A stretch of DNA of 64,000 nt from positions 1,054,001 through 1,118,000 of the forward strand of contig OZ253586.1 in the NCBI GenBank assembly GCA_965263155.1, written 5' to 3'. Shown here piece by piece: positions 24,666-34,310 of the stretch (its first letter is position 1; every line of letters starts with the position of its first letter). Origin of the DNA: JAAXIE01 sp965263155 (lineage in GTDB: Bacteria > Chloroflexota > Dehalococcoidia > Lucifugimonadales > JAAXIE01). The translations under genes were made by a program, and so were the position numbers. Under the pieces are notes generated by a model that ran no database searches, was not told where the DNA came from, and saw nothing but the letters and a program-made list of their open reading frames with translations.

Positions 24666-27600
24666 GCCTCTCCCATGCGAAGGACCCGCTGCACATCCAA
24701 GCGGGCGGTCAGCCAGGAGAGCCACAAGAAGCTCGCCAAGGCAGCTCCAACCAGTATGGCGTAGGACACCAGCAGGGTGGTCCAGTCGGTCTGCAATATC
24801 ATGGGCGGGGTGACACGCGCCCCCTCTTCCGCTACTTCGAGTAAGGGGAGGATGCTGCTGCCTATCTGCTGGCCCACCCAAGTGCCCAGCCCCATGCCAA
24901 AGACTACCACAACCATCAGAGAGAACCATACGGCGGCGTTGAGTTGTGCCTTGGAGAAGCCCAGCGTCCGAAGCACCGCGAGTTCCGTACGCCTCTCCTG
25001 GGTGTCGATGTAGCAGAAGAGGACGATACCGGAGACTCCCGCCACCACCAGTGCTAGGAACATGAGTACGATCAACCCTTTCCAGCCAGCGCTAATCAGT
25101 GGTGTGTCCACTCGCTCGCTGACCGCCTCTGAGGCGACCATGGTGCCCCTGCTCAGCAGGCCCTTCTCCCGCAAAGTTGGAGCGACGAACTCCACGTCCT
25201 GATTCGCATCAGCCAACTGCAGCCACAGCTCGTTAGCCCCGCCGACCGGGCGTGGAGCATGGGCATTGGAGTACTGGATGAATGCCTGGCGGTCCACCAC
25301 CGCGAAGGGTCGACGCCTAGGGTCTTCCAGCGTGGGGAAGAAGTCGGCCACGGCGACAGCCTCAAGCTCGATGGCGAACTGGGACAGGCCGATCTTGAAG
25401 ACCTCGCCTTGGTTGCCTCCCGCTTCTTCCAAGAAGGAGGGGCTTACCAACGCCCGCAAAGGCCTCTCCGGGGGACCTGCCCGGATGCCCTTCAGCCCAG
25501 CGCCTCCCACGGACCAAGTGAAGGCAGCGGAACCTCCACTGCCCTTATGGGAAATCGAGTCGATGTAGTCCAGTTGGTATAGGCCAGGTCGAGCGTAGTC
25601 TTCCAAGGTCTGCCAGGAGGCTAGGGATCGACCGTTGGCCACCATGGTTCGGCCTGCGGGGCTGACGGCCTCCAGCCGGTCGATGAATATCACACCCGGT
25701 TCCCCGAAGCCGCGCAAGGAAGATATATGCACTGCCAGCAGAGTGAAGGGCGGGTACACGGGCGGTGGCGGCGACACTTGCCTGCGGAAACGCCGTGTCA
25801 GTGGAATAGGCGTCATCTCTCCGGCGAGTTGCTGCCATCCCGTTCGGTTCAGGATACCGAGGTCTATGTCGAAGTGGTAGCCTCGCGAGTCCTTGAGCCT
25901 TGCCCGGAGCGATCCGAAGGAGATACGCCGGTCGGTGCGCAACCATACTGCCAGCCCTTCGGTATCCGCTGGCAACTCCAACCCGTCGCCGCCCGCCCCT
26001 GTCATTCCATCCGGCCCAATGCCCCCAAGAATCTGGCCCATAGTCTGGCCGTTGCCAAAGTCGGGCCGGTACCAAGCTGTGTCGCTGAAGGACGATGCGT
26101 CCACCGCCAGCAACGAGAGACGTGTGGTGTTGAGCCCTTGGGATAGCAGGTGGCCAGCTGTGCGATGCACCTCAGCCCCGCTGGTGACGGCGTCGTCGGG
26201 CATGGCCGTCGAAAGATGGTGCTCGCTGAGGGGCAGGTTGTCGCCGGAGTGGCGCACCCGCACATCAGCGCCGACCTCGTACATGGCGCGTTCCACTTGG
26301 CTGCGTTCCAAAGTGGAGCTGAAAGAGCTGCCTATCACGCCCAGAGCCGTGGCTAGGGCCACCAGCACCACCAGTGCGCCGGGCACCACTGGGTCGCGGG
26401 ACACGCGTCTGAGACCTTGGGTCAACCAAGGAGGGGCTACGGGCGCCGACAAGGCAGCAAGGGCCCTCATTACCAGCGGGAACAGGCGCATCACCACCAG
26501 CCCCAAGGCCACCAGCCCCAAGGCAGGCCCCAAGAGCAGGCTGTAGTCCAACTCCAAGCCTCCCCCTACTGGCCGCACCAGGAAGGCGCCGCGGGCCTGT
26601 ATCTGCCACCACAGCAACCCGATGACCGCCAGTAGGGCGATGTCGAGGTAGTAGCGTTGGAGGAAGGGAGTCGTGGGAGGGCGGGCGCCTGTCTGGCGGT
26701 AGTCCACGATACTCTGGCGGGAACCCACCAAGGTGGCGATGGTCAGGACAGCAATGGCTATCAAGCCTCCAACGGCCCCTGCCAGGAAGGAGAGTCCCGA
26801 CGGGAATAGGGGTATCAGGTCGTTCACTGGGCCGAAGTCGAAGAAGAGCGCTCCGAGGACGCGGGCCAGCAGCAAGGCTAGGAAGGGGCCAATGATTATG
26901 GCTGGCACGGCCAGCAACATGCCTTCGAAGGCGGACAGCAGCCCCAGTTGCGGCGTGGTGGAGCCGCGGCTCTTCAGCATCGAGATTTCGACTGCCCGGG
27001 TCTTCAACAGCAGCCCAGCGGCCAACGCCAAGTAGTACATGAGGATGCCGTTGACCAGAAAGACCATCAGAAAGAGCGGTACCCGCGCCAGCAGCAGTTG
27101 CTCGTCGTAGTCCTCTATCACCGTCGCCAAGCGCGTGGAAGCTGAACCGTTGGACAGGCCGGACCGCATACCATGCTCCGCGCCCCGTATTGCAGCCTTG
27201 ATGCCGTCGAGGTCAGCGGTACGCACGCCGTGGCGGTCTAGGTAGAAGAACCAGGTTACCTGGCTGTAGAGGTCCGGGTATTCGCGGCCAAGAACGGTCA
27301 GCAGGGCATCCTCGGTGGTGAACATTGGAGTGGTCTTCCACTCGTCGTTGTCAAAGCTGAAGGCCCGGTTCGCCCCATACCAGAACTCGTCTTCGGGATC
27401 GACACGACGGAAGGCGCCCACGATGTGAACGCGGACTCTGTCCGCTTGGTCCACGGTTGTGGCGGGGAAAATTTCCATAGTCTGCCCTACGTCCAGTTGA
27501 AGGAACTCCAACCCCTGTACGTCGACCGCCACTTCCAGTTCCCGCAGGTCCAAGCTCGGGGCTGAGGCGCCCTCTTCGTAGGGCCAGCGGCCCTGCACTA

Positions 27601-28072
27601 TATCCACCCGGTCCGGCAGCATGCCGGTCATGTGTTGCACCTTGCCCCGCGGACGCTCCGGCGAATCTATTCCGAGATGAGGGTGTCCCGCAAAATAGAA
27701 GGTGGACGTCTGCAGTAACCGCGCCTCGTCGGCTAGGTACGGTAGAAAGCGGTAGGCCACTTCCGTCTGCATGACGTAAAGGGCCGTGGCGTAGTCGTTC
27801 TCCACCAAGGGGTCGCCGCTGGAGTTGTCCAACCCGTAGAACGTGCGGGCCGAGATGTTGGTGTCCTCGTAGGGGGCCTCATCCAGAGCGTTGCGCAGGG
27901 CTGCCTCGGCCAGCAGGTCGGAGAAGGCGACGCTGCTGGACACTAGGGATATGGCCATCAGGATGCCTAGAAACAGGGCAAGTTCTAGGCCCCAGTTTGC
28001 TAGGGCACGACGGGCAGCCACGTTCCATGCCAGGTTCAAGAAAGAAGTCACGCTCGAACCGCGCAAGGGCAT
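24662..28072 (-). CDS. Large FtsX-family ABC permease
   Basis: About 1136 aa, much longer than MacB or LolE (about 400-650). Order of parts: N-terminal membrane helix (LALFLGILMAISLVSSSVAF), a large extracytoplasmic domain, an FtsX core near residues 330-470 (LFLMVFLVNGILMYYLALAAG, KSRGSTTPQ), further helices near 500-580, a second extracytoplasmic domain, and a C-terminal FtsX core (AVLRTLGFSKAQLNAAVWFSL). This two-core layout resembles lipoprotein- or peptide-exporting permeases. ATG 28072 is one base after the upstream permease's stop. It is paralogous to that permease, so the pair may form a heterodimer. Confidence 0.88.
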   Translation of the reverse strand: MPLRGSSVTSFLNLAWNVAARRALANWGLELALFLGILMAISLVSSSVAFSDLLAEAALRNALDEAPYEDTNISARTFYGLDNSSGDPLVENDYATALYVMQTEVAYRFLPYLADEARLLQTSTFYFAGHPHLGIDSPERPRGKVQHMTGMLPDRVDIVQGRWPYEEGASAPSLDLRELEVAVDVQGLEFLQLDVGQTMEIFPATTVDQADRVRVHIVGAFRRVDPEDEFWYGANRAFSFDNDEWKTTPMFTTEDALLTVLGREYPDLYSQVTWFFYLDRHGVRTADLDGIKAAIRGAEHGMRSGLSNGSASTRLATVIEDYDEQLLLARVPLFLMVFLVNGILMYYLALAAGLLLKTRAVEISMLKSRGSTTPQLGLLSAFEGMLLAVPAIIIGPFLALLLARVLGALFFDFGPVNDLIPLFPSGLSFLAGAVGGLIAIAVLTIATLVGSRQSIVDYRQTGARPPTTPFLQRYYLDIALLAVIGLLWWQIQARGAFLVRPVGGGLELDYSLLLGPALGLVALGLVVMRLFPLVMRALAALSAPVAPPWLTQGLRRVSRDPVVPGALVVLVALATALGVIGSSFSSTLERSQVERAMYEVGADVRVRHSGDNLPLSEHHLSTAMPDDAVTSGAEVHRTAGHLLSQGLNTTRLSLLAVDASSFSDTAWYRPDFGNGQTMGQILGGIGPDGMTGAGGDGLELPADTEGLAVWLRTDRRISFGSLRARLKDSRGYHFDIDLGILNRTGWQQLAGEMTPIPLTRRFRRQVSPPPPVYPPFTLLAVHISSLRGFGEPGVIFIDRLEAVSPAGRTMVANGRSLASWQTLEDYARPGLYQLDYIDSISHKGSGGSAAFTWSVGGAGLKGIRAGPPERPLRALVSPSFLEEAGGNQGEVFKIGLSQFAIELEAVAVADFFPTLEDPRRRPFAVVDRQAFIQYSNAHAPRPVGGANELWLQLADANQDVEFVAPTLREKGLLSRGTMVASEAVSERVDTPLISAGWKGLIVLMFLALVVAGVSGIVLFCYIDTQERRTELAVLRTLGFSKAQLNAAVWFSLMVVVVFGMGLGTWVGQQIGSSILPLLEVAEEGARVTPPMILQTDWTTLLVSYAILVGAALASFLWLSWLTARLDVQRVLRMGEA

Positions 28073-28073
28073 C

Positions 28074-31000
28074 TCAGGACGCCCTGAGCACATCGGCCGC
28101 CTTGAGACGGCTTGCGGATATCACGGCGATGACGACAGCCAATGCCAACGCGAATGCCAGCTCGACAAAGGTGAGACCTATTAGCCATGCGTGGGCAGTG
28201 ACCTCCATCGGTGGAAGCAGGTCGCGTCCAGTGGGGGTGATGTCCAAGTAACTGAGCACCCAAGGCCCAAGGCCCAAGCCCAAGATAACTCCAGCCCCGA
28301 TGCCCAGCACGGCCACCACGACACGCTCTAGAACCAGCCCCATCATCATCTGGCGTGTGGACAGTCCGAGGGCGCCAACCACCGCTAGGTCCACTCTGCC
28401 ACGGTACACCGATATGGCGGCATGGGCACCCAGAACGAGAATAGCTGCGACGGCCAACGCGCTGACGCTGAGTATGGTGAGCCCCGCCCAACCGCCGCCC
28501 GCCAGCGGGTCGCGCTGCGCCCGATCGACTGAGGCCTGCCTGTCGCGAATCAGCGCAGAGGGAGGAAGCTCTTGGCGCAGGGTACTGATACCTGCTGCCC
28601 GGTCTTGGTCTTCATGCAGGGCCAGCCAAAACTGGTTGGGCCTCTTGGGATTGCCTCCAGGGATGCGGTCCAGATACGAGACGTACGCATCCAACGGGAT
28701 AATGACGAAGGGACGCACACCGGGGGTCAGGGTGGGAAAGAAGTCGGTGGTGTCCTGCACCGCGATGGGTATTCGGCGCTCGTCAATCTCCATCACCGTC
28801 TCGGTGCCAGGTTCTAGGCTAGGGCCTCCGATGGCAGGTATTGGCCAAGGGCCGGGAGGTATCACGACTCCGCGCACGGCAGTAGTCAGCGGCTCCTGCC
28901 ACGATAGGGTCAGCATGCTGCGCTCGCCCTCTTCCTCCGGTAGTACCAGTTGCACGGTGTCGCCTTCCGGGCCTCCTTGGTTCATTGCTCCCCACAGGCC
29001 TGGCTCGTCGAAGTCCTCGATTACCATGCCGGAGGCTGGCAGGCCCGGCCCTTTGATCGTGATTTCATCGAAACTGAGGCTTCCTGGCGGGGTCTGGGTG
29101 AAGGCGGTACGGCTCATGAAGATGGCGATTATTCGATAAGGGGGATGGGAAGAGCGCGACTGCGGGGGCAAGGCCGTCTCCAAGTAGGTCCAACCGTCCC
29201 TTCCCTCGCCTTCCTCCATTTCCTCAGCACGTCTCACGTTGCCCCACCGCACGTCGCGACGGAACCCAGACGAGTCGACCAGCCTAGCCCAGACGCGCAC
29301 GTCTCGCCCGCTAGGGTCTATGCCCAAGTTCTCTCCTCTAGCCCAGACCCCCAGACGCCGTGCTTCCAAGGGTATCGGGATGCCCTGCCGCGGGTCCTCC
29401 TCTACCCCCAAAAAGCGGAAGTCCGGCGGGTGCAACGGGGCCAGCAACTCGTCCAACTCTTTCCCAGCAAAGCTCTTGCGGAACCAAGCTGTCTCCACCA
29501 AGGTGGACGGCTCGACCACCAAGGCCAAGGCAGGAGATATGGCGAATCCATCGTACAGCAGAAGGGGCTCCCGGATCACAGGGCTGACTATTCGGGGAAC
29601 CTCGGAGACGGACAAAGCTCGTGCTGCTCCTGGGTTCAGGGGGCTGGCGTGCACCACCACGTCACCACCGATGGCGTACTGCTGCTGTTCTCGCTGGCTC
29701 TGGGACAGGCTCGATTGGAAGACTGCGCCGAATACACCCAGTGCCGTCGCCATCATCAGGATGATGACTAGCGAGCCGTAAGGCAGCGGGTCACGGGCCA
29801 CCCGCGACAGTGAAAGGCCCAGCCAAGCGGGGCCAGCGCGGTCGGCAGCCCACGCTAGAAACCGTACCGTCAGTGGCATCACCCGCAGCATGAGAAGGGC
29901 CGCCGTAAGCACGACTAGAGCCGGTCCGAACAGCAGTGTTGGGTCCACATCCAACGCTCGGCCCAGCAGGTCGCGGTCAAGGAAGCCTCCCCTGCCCTGG
30001 ATCTGCCACCACAGCAGGCCCAAGGCCCCCACCGCTAGGAAGTCGATGTAGTAGCGTTGCAGGAAAGGTACGCTGGGAGGCCTTGCCCGCTCCCGTAGGT
30101 AATCCACTACCCCCAGACGCATCAGCCGGATCTCCGACAACACCAGCACCAAGAGGCTGAGGATTCCTCCCACTGCCGATAGTATAAAGGCCTCTGCCGA
30201 CAGCCCAATGACCAACGGGTCTTGGCCTATCTGCAAGGGGTTAATGGTGCGGGCCAGTATCCCCCGCACCACCAGCAGCGCGAGGAAAGGGCCGACGGCG
30301 ATGGCAACAAGCGCGATCACTCCCTCGGCCGCCATCAGCAGACCGCCGATTTGCACAGCACTGGCCCCGCGGCTGCGCAGGAGGCTGGCCTCCTCGCGGC
30401 GTCGCGCCGACAGGAACCCCGTTGCTACTGCCAGGAAATAAAGAGTGACCAAGGCGACCAACGAGATGAACAGGAACAGAGGCACCCGGGCTAGGGTCAG
30501 CTTGCGTTCGTACTCCCTGAACCTGTTTTCCAAGCCGCTGGTGATAATGGAACGGGGGTACACCCGGTTGATGTCCAGCTCCAAGCCATGCAGAGCATCC
30601 CGGGTGTGTTCGACGTCGGCTGTGGTCAGGCTTGCCACGTCTAGGTAGAAGTACCAGCCGAAGTTGCCGACAAGTGTGGGATAGCGTTCTCCCAGCCCGC
30701 CGAAGAAGTCCTGCTCCCGCACGAAGAAAGGCACTTGGATGGGCTCGGCACCGCTGATTTCAAAGTATGATGTGTAGCCCATCCAGAACTCGTCACGGCG
30801 GTTGATGGGCTCGGCGATACCGACGATGTGCAGTGTGATGCGCTCGGTGGGAGTGGAGTAGAAGGGGAGCAGGTTCACCTCGGAGCCGATCTCCAAGGCG
30901 AGCCCGCCAGCTGCGTTCATTCCCAACACCGTCTCCATCACCAGACCCTTGTCGTGCAGCACCGGCTCCGCCTGCGGCCACCTGCCGGCTACCAGCCGGG

Positions 31001-31421
31001 AATGCTCCTCGAAACCAGTGAGGAAGAACATGCGGGCTAGGGGGTCTTCCGGCTCTGCCTCGCGGACCTGCGGCCCCACTAGCATGGGCATGTGGGGAGG
31101 CGTGTTGCCGAACCGCTCGGTGTCCTCCATCAGATAGCCCAACCGGGTGTTTGCGATGCTCTCCACCGTGTTGCGCAGCTTAGGGTAGGCCCCAGGGGCG
31201 AGGGGCCGGTCTTGGGCCAGCACTTGGGCGTTCAACACCCACTGGACCGACGAAGCTAAGGTGTGGCGTAGCCCGCCCTCGGAGAGGGCTTGAGAGTAGA
31301 CCGCGCCCACCGTGAGCACAGTGGCAGCGGCTAGAATGCCGAAGGCGCTGACGGCCAGAAGTTGCCAAGACGACTTGAGCCGCCTAGGCAACAGCCAGAC
31401 CAGCAGTCGCGCGGAGTTCAT
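28074..31421 (-). CDS. Large FtsX-family ABC permease, first of a tandem pair
   Basis: 1115 aa, same layout as the next gene: N-terminal helix (LLAVSAFGILAAATVLTVGAVY), long extracytoplasmic segment, first FtsX core (VPLFLFISLVALVTLYFLAVATGF, LLRSRGASAVQIG), a central helix cluster, a second extracytoplasmic domain and a C-terminal FtsX core (AISVYRGRVDLAVVGALGLSTRQMMMG). The conserved FLQRYYIDFLAVGALGLLWW segment occurs in nearly the same words in the paralogue, showing duplication. It opens the permease-permease-ATPase-ATPase unit, 75 bases after gcvPB. Exported substrate unknown. Confidence 0.88.
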   Translation of the reverse strand: MNSARLLVWLLPRRLKSSWQLLAVSAFGILAAATVLTVGAVYSQALSEGGLRHTLASSVQWVLNAQVLAQDRPLAPGAYPKLRNTVESIANTRLGYLMEDTERFGNTPPHMPMLVGPQVREAEPEDPLARMFFLTGFEEHSRLVAGRWPQAEPVLHDKGLVMETVLGMNAAGGLALEIGSEVNLLPFYSTPTERITLHIVGIAEPINRRDEFWMGYTSYFEISGAEPIQVPFFVREQDFFGGLGERYPTLVGNFGWYFYLDVASLTTADVEHTRDALHGLELDINRVYPRSIITSGLENRFREYERKLTLARVPLFLFISLVALVTLYFLAVATGFLSARRREEASLLRSRGASAVQIGGLLMAAEGVIALVAIAVGPFLALLVVRGILARTINPLQIGQDPLVIGLSAEAFILSAVGGILSLLVLVLSEIRLMRLGVVDYLRERARPPSVPFLQRYYIDFLAVGALGLLWWQIQGRGGFLDRDLLGRALDVDPTLLFGPALVVLTAALLMLRVMPLTVRFLAWAADRAGPAWLGLSLSRVARDPLPYGSLVIILMMATALGVFGAVFQSSLSQSQREQQQYAIGGDVVVHASPLNPGAARALSVSEVPRIVSPVIREPLLLYDGFAISPALALVVEPSTLVETAWFRKSFAGKELDELLAPLHPPDFRFLGVEEDPRQGIPIPLEARRLGVWARGENLGIDPSGRDVRVWARLVDSSGFRRDVRWGNVRRAEEMEEGEGRDGWTYLETALPPQSRSSHPPYRIIAIFMSRTAFTQTPPGSLSFDEITIKGPGLPASGMVIEDFDEPGLWGAMNQGGPEGDTVQLVLPEEEGERSMLTLSWQEPLTTAVRGVVIPPGPWPIPAIGGPSLEPGTETVMEIDERRIPIAVQDTTDFFPTLTPGVRPFVIIPLDAYVSYLDRIPGGNPKRPNQFWLALHEDQDRAAGISTLRQELPPSALIRDRQASVDRAQRDPLAGGGWAGLTILSVSALAVAAILVLGAHAAISVYRGRVDLAVVGALGLSTRQMMMGLVLERVVVAVLGIGAGVILGLGLGPWVLSYLDITPTGRDLLPPMEVTAHAWLIGLTFVELAFALALAVVIAVISASRLKAADVLRAS

Positions 31422-31496
31422 GCCCTAGTGGCCCAAGTCGAAGAGATGCACGCCAAGCCCGGTAGGGCAGGGTAGTAGGTCAATGCGGTCCGTGGC

Positions 31497-32954
31497 CTAG
31501 GGGGCGTGCCAGCGCAGGTTGGGACGTCGCGACGCCGTGGCCTCGTCCAACCGGGAAACGGGCGTGTTGTGCGGGGCCATCTTCACCAATGAAGGGTCGT
31601 CTTCGACCTCTCCGGCGATGGCCTTCATGGCGTCGATAAAGGCGTCTAGGGTCTCCTTGGTCTCCGTCTCGGTAGGCTCGATCATCAGCGCTTCATGCAC
31701 AATCAGGGGGAAGTACATGGTGGGAGCGTGGAAGCCGTAGTCCAAGAGTCGTTTCGCGATATCCAGCCCCTTCACACCAGCGGGTGCTTGGGCTCTAGCC
31801 GAGAATATCACCTCGTGCATGCAGGTGCGGTCGTAGGGCAGGTCGAAGGTGTCTCGCAAGCAGGCTAGCAGGTAGTTCGCGTGGAGTACAGCGTCGCCCG
31901 AAACCTGCTTCAGCCCCGTGTTGCCTAGAGTCCGTATGTAGGAATAAGCGCGCACCAAGACGCCAAAGTTGCCATGGTGTCCGCTCAGCTTACCTATGCT
32001 CTTTTCAGGGCGGCCAAGGGTATAGCCCGCGTCGTCGTGCTGGACCAGCGGGGTCGGCAGGTAGGGGAGAAGTGTCTCCCCTACGCACACCGGCCCCGCG
32101 CCGGGACCGCCACCGCCATGGGGCGTGCTGAAGGTCTTGTGCAGGTTGAGATGTACGACGTCAAACCCGAGGTGGGCAGGCTTAGCCCGGCCCAGCAAGG
32201 CATTCATGTTCGCCCCGTCGCCGTACACCAGCCCGCCCGCTTTGTGCACCGTCTGGCAGAGCTCCAGGATATTAGTGTCGAACAGGCCCAGCGTGTTGGG
32301 TAGGGTCAGCATCACCGCAGCGAGTCGGTCGTCTGCCACATCTTCCAATGCGCGAACATCCATGTTGCCATCGCTGTCGGAGGCGACGCTGACCACGTCG
32401 AAACCGGCCATAGCCGCCGAAGCAGGGTTGGTGCCATGGGCGCTGTCGGGTATCGCCACGATCTTTCGCTGGTTCTCCCCGCGGTCTCGTAGGCAGGCGC
32501 GTACCATCAGCATGCCCGCCAGTTCGCCGTGGGCTCCCGCCAGCGGGGCGAGGCTGACGCCTCTCATGCCCGTGATTTCGGCGAGGAAGGTCTGAAGCCG
32601 GTGCATCATGGCCAAGGCACCTTGCACCGTGTCGTCGGTCTGGGATGGATGTATCCGCGCCATCCCAGGCAGGAACGCTATCTCGTCGTTGACCTTGGGG
32701 TTGTACTTCATGCTGCAACTGCCCAGCGGATAGAAGTGGGTGTCGATCCCGAAGTTCCGCTGGCTCAGCAGGGTGAAGTACCGCACCACTTGGGGCTCGG
32801 TTACTTCAGGCAGTTGCAGGTCTTCCCGCAGCAGCGAGGCATCGGGAAGCTCTTGGGCTGGCACATCCAGCGGTGGCAGCACCGAGCCGACCCTGCCGGG
32901 TGTGCTCTGGTCCATGAGCAGAGGCAAGCTGCCGGAGTTCAAAGGGGCGCTCAC
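31497..32954 (-). CDS. gcvPB: Glycine dehydrogenase (decarboxylating), subunit 2
   Basis: C-terminal half of the PLP-dependent P-protein of the glycine cleavage system, as a separate 485-aa subunit. The PLP lysine lies in HLNLHKTFSTPHGGGGPGAG; SAHGTNPASAAMAG and GDGANMNALLG are other active-site segments. GTG 32954 overlaps the gcvPA stop (GTGA). Split P-protein is common in Chloroflexota, Firmicutes and archaea. With gcvT and gcvPA upstream it forms a gcvT-PA-PB operon; gcvH is absent from the window. Confidence 0.95.
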   Translation of the reverse strand: MSAPLNSGSLPLLMDQSTPGRVGSVLPPLDVPAQELPDASLLREDLQLPEVTEPQVVRYFTLLSQRNFGIDTHFYPLGSCSMKYNPKVNDEIAFLPGMARIHPSQTDDTVQGALAMMHRLQTFLAEITGMRGVSLAPLAGAHGELAGMLMVRACLRDRGENQRKIVAIPDSAHGTNPASAAMAGFDVVSVASDSDGNMDVRALEDVADDRLAAVMLTLPNTLGLFDTNILELCQTVHKAGGLVYGDGANMNALLGRAKPAHLGFDVVHLNLHKTFSTPHGGGGPGAGPVCVGETLLPYLPTPLVQHDDAGYTLGRPEKSIGKLSGHHGNFGVLVRAYSYIRTLGNTGLKQVSGDAVLHANYLLACLRDTFDLPYDRTCMHEVIFSARAQAPAGVKGLDIAKRLLDYGFHAPTMYFPLIVHEALMIEPTETETKETLDAFIDAMKAIAGEVEDDPSLVKMAPHNTPVSRLDEATASRRPNLRWHAP

Positions 32955-34288
32955 GGCTTGAACTCTGCCAATGCGTCCACCAAAATGTCGATCTCTTCCC
33001 GTGTGTTTACCTCAGTTACGCAGAGAAGCATCCCGTTAGGAAAGCGGTTGCCGATGTCGAGGCCGCCGATGATGCCGTGCTCCAGCAGGTGAGCGTTGAT
33101 CTCGCTGGCGGGGGCTGGGCAGGTGATGGGGAACTCGAAGGCGAAGGTCCCCTTCAGAGGCAGGCCATATCCCGGGAGCGAGGCGATGCTCCCCGCGGCG
33201 TAGTGGGCCTTGTGGTAGGCCTGCTCCGCAACCTGGCGCAGTCCCCGCTTGCCCAAGGCCGCGGTGTAGATTGTAGCGGCTAGAGCCATCAGGGCTTGGT
33301 TGGTGCAGATGTTGCTGGTGGCCCGCTCGCGCCGGATGTGTTGCTCGCGGGTGCTTAGGGTCAGCACGAAGCCCGGTCGCCCGTCCCTGTCAGTGGTGCC
33401 CCCAGCCAAGCGACCAGGCATCTGTCGCAGCAGGGCTTGGCGGGTGGAGAAGAGGCCGACGTAGGGGCCGCCAAAGCTCAACGGTAGCCCAAGGGCTTGA
33501 CCCTCGCCAGTCACCATGTCAGCCCCGAAGCTGCCCGGAGGCCGTAGCATTGCCATTGCCACCGGGTCGGAGGATACCACCATCAAGGCTCTGACAGCGT
33601 CGGACATATGCCGGTACCGCTCCAAGTCCTCCAGGTACCCAAAGAAGTTGGGGTACTGGGACACGAGACAAGCCGTCTGCGGGTGCAGCTCCGTCGCCTC
33701 GGGGTCCACTGTGGCGATTTCCAGACCTTGGGGCACACAGTAGGTCTCCAGCACCTCTCGATAGGCTGGGGAGATGGTGTTGCAGGCGCCTATCAGGCTG
33801 CGTCCCGTGACGCGACAGGCCATCAGGGCAGCCTCGGCCAAGGCGCTGGCCCCGTCATAGAGGCCAGCGTTGGCCACCTCCATGTCGTAGATACTGCAAA
33901 TCATCGACTGAAACTCGTAGGTAGCCTGCAGCGTCCCTTGGCTGATTTCTGGCTGGTAGGGGGTGTAGGAAGTCAGGAATTCGCCACGACTGATCAGGGC
34001 CCGCACCACGCTGGGAGTGAAGTGGTTGTAGGCCCCAGCACCTAGGAAGCAGGCATACTCCCCAGCGTGACGGTTACGAGAGACGTAGGCATCCATCTCG
34101 CGTCGCAGTTCCAGTTCCGACAGGGGGCCTGGCAGGTCCAGCGTCGGATTGCGGTAGTCGGCGGGGATGTCGGCAAACAGGTCTTCCAATTCGGCCACGC
34201 CGATGGCCTCTAGCATCGCGCCTTGGTCGTCCTCAGTGGTGGGGAGATAGTGAGAGCGCCAAGAGATATCCGTGCCAAGGTCTACCAT
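32951..34288 (-). CDS. gcvPA: Glycine dehydrogenase (decarboxylating), subunit 1
   Basis: N-terminal half of the glycine cleavage P-protein, 445 aa. Typical segments: HYLPTTEDDQGAMLEAIGV, FLGAGAYNHFTPSVV, SYTPYQPEISQGTLQATYEFQ and the ATSNICTNQALMALAATIY region near residue 345. ATG 34288 has GGAG about 7 bases upstream; the longer open frame upstream overlaps gcvT in another frame and is not coding. It starts 22 bases after gcvT and overlaps gcvPB by 4. Confidence 0.95.
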   Translation of the reverse strand: MVDLGTDISWRSHYLPTTEDDQGAMLEAIGVAELEDLFADIPADYRNPTLDLPGPLSELELRREMDAYVSRNRHAGEYACFLGAGAYNHFTPSVVRALISRGEFLTSYTPYQPEISQGTLQATYEFQSMICSIYDMEVANAGLYDGASALAEAALMACRVTGRSLIGACNTISPAYREVLETYCVPQGLEIATVDPEATELHPQTACLVSQYPNFFGYLEDLERYRHMSDAVRALMVVSSDPVAMAMLRPPGSFGADMVTGEGQALGLPLSFGGPYVGLFSTRQALLRQMPGRLAGGTTDRDGRPGFVLTLSTREQHIRRERATSNICTNQALMALAATIYTAALGKRGLRQVAEQAYHKAHYAAGSIASLPGYGLPLKGTFAFEFPITCPAPASEINAHLLEHGIIGGLDIGNRFPNGMLLCVTEVNTREEIDILVDALAEFKP

Positions 34289-34310
34289 AAGTGTCTCCGG
34301 CTCCAGCCTC

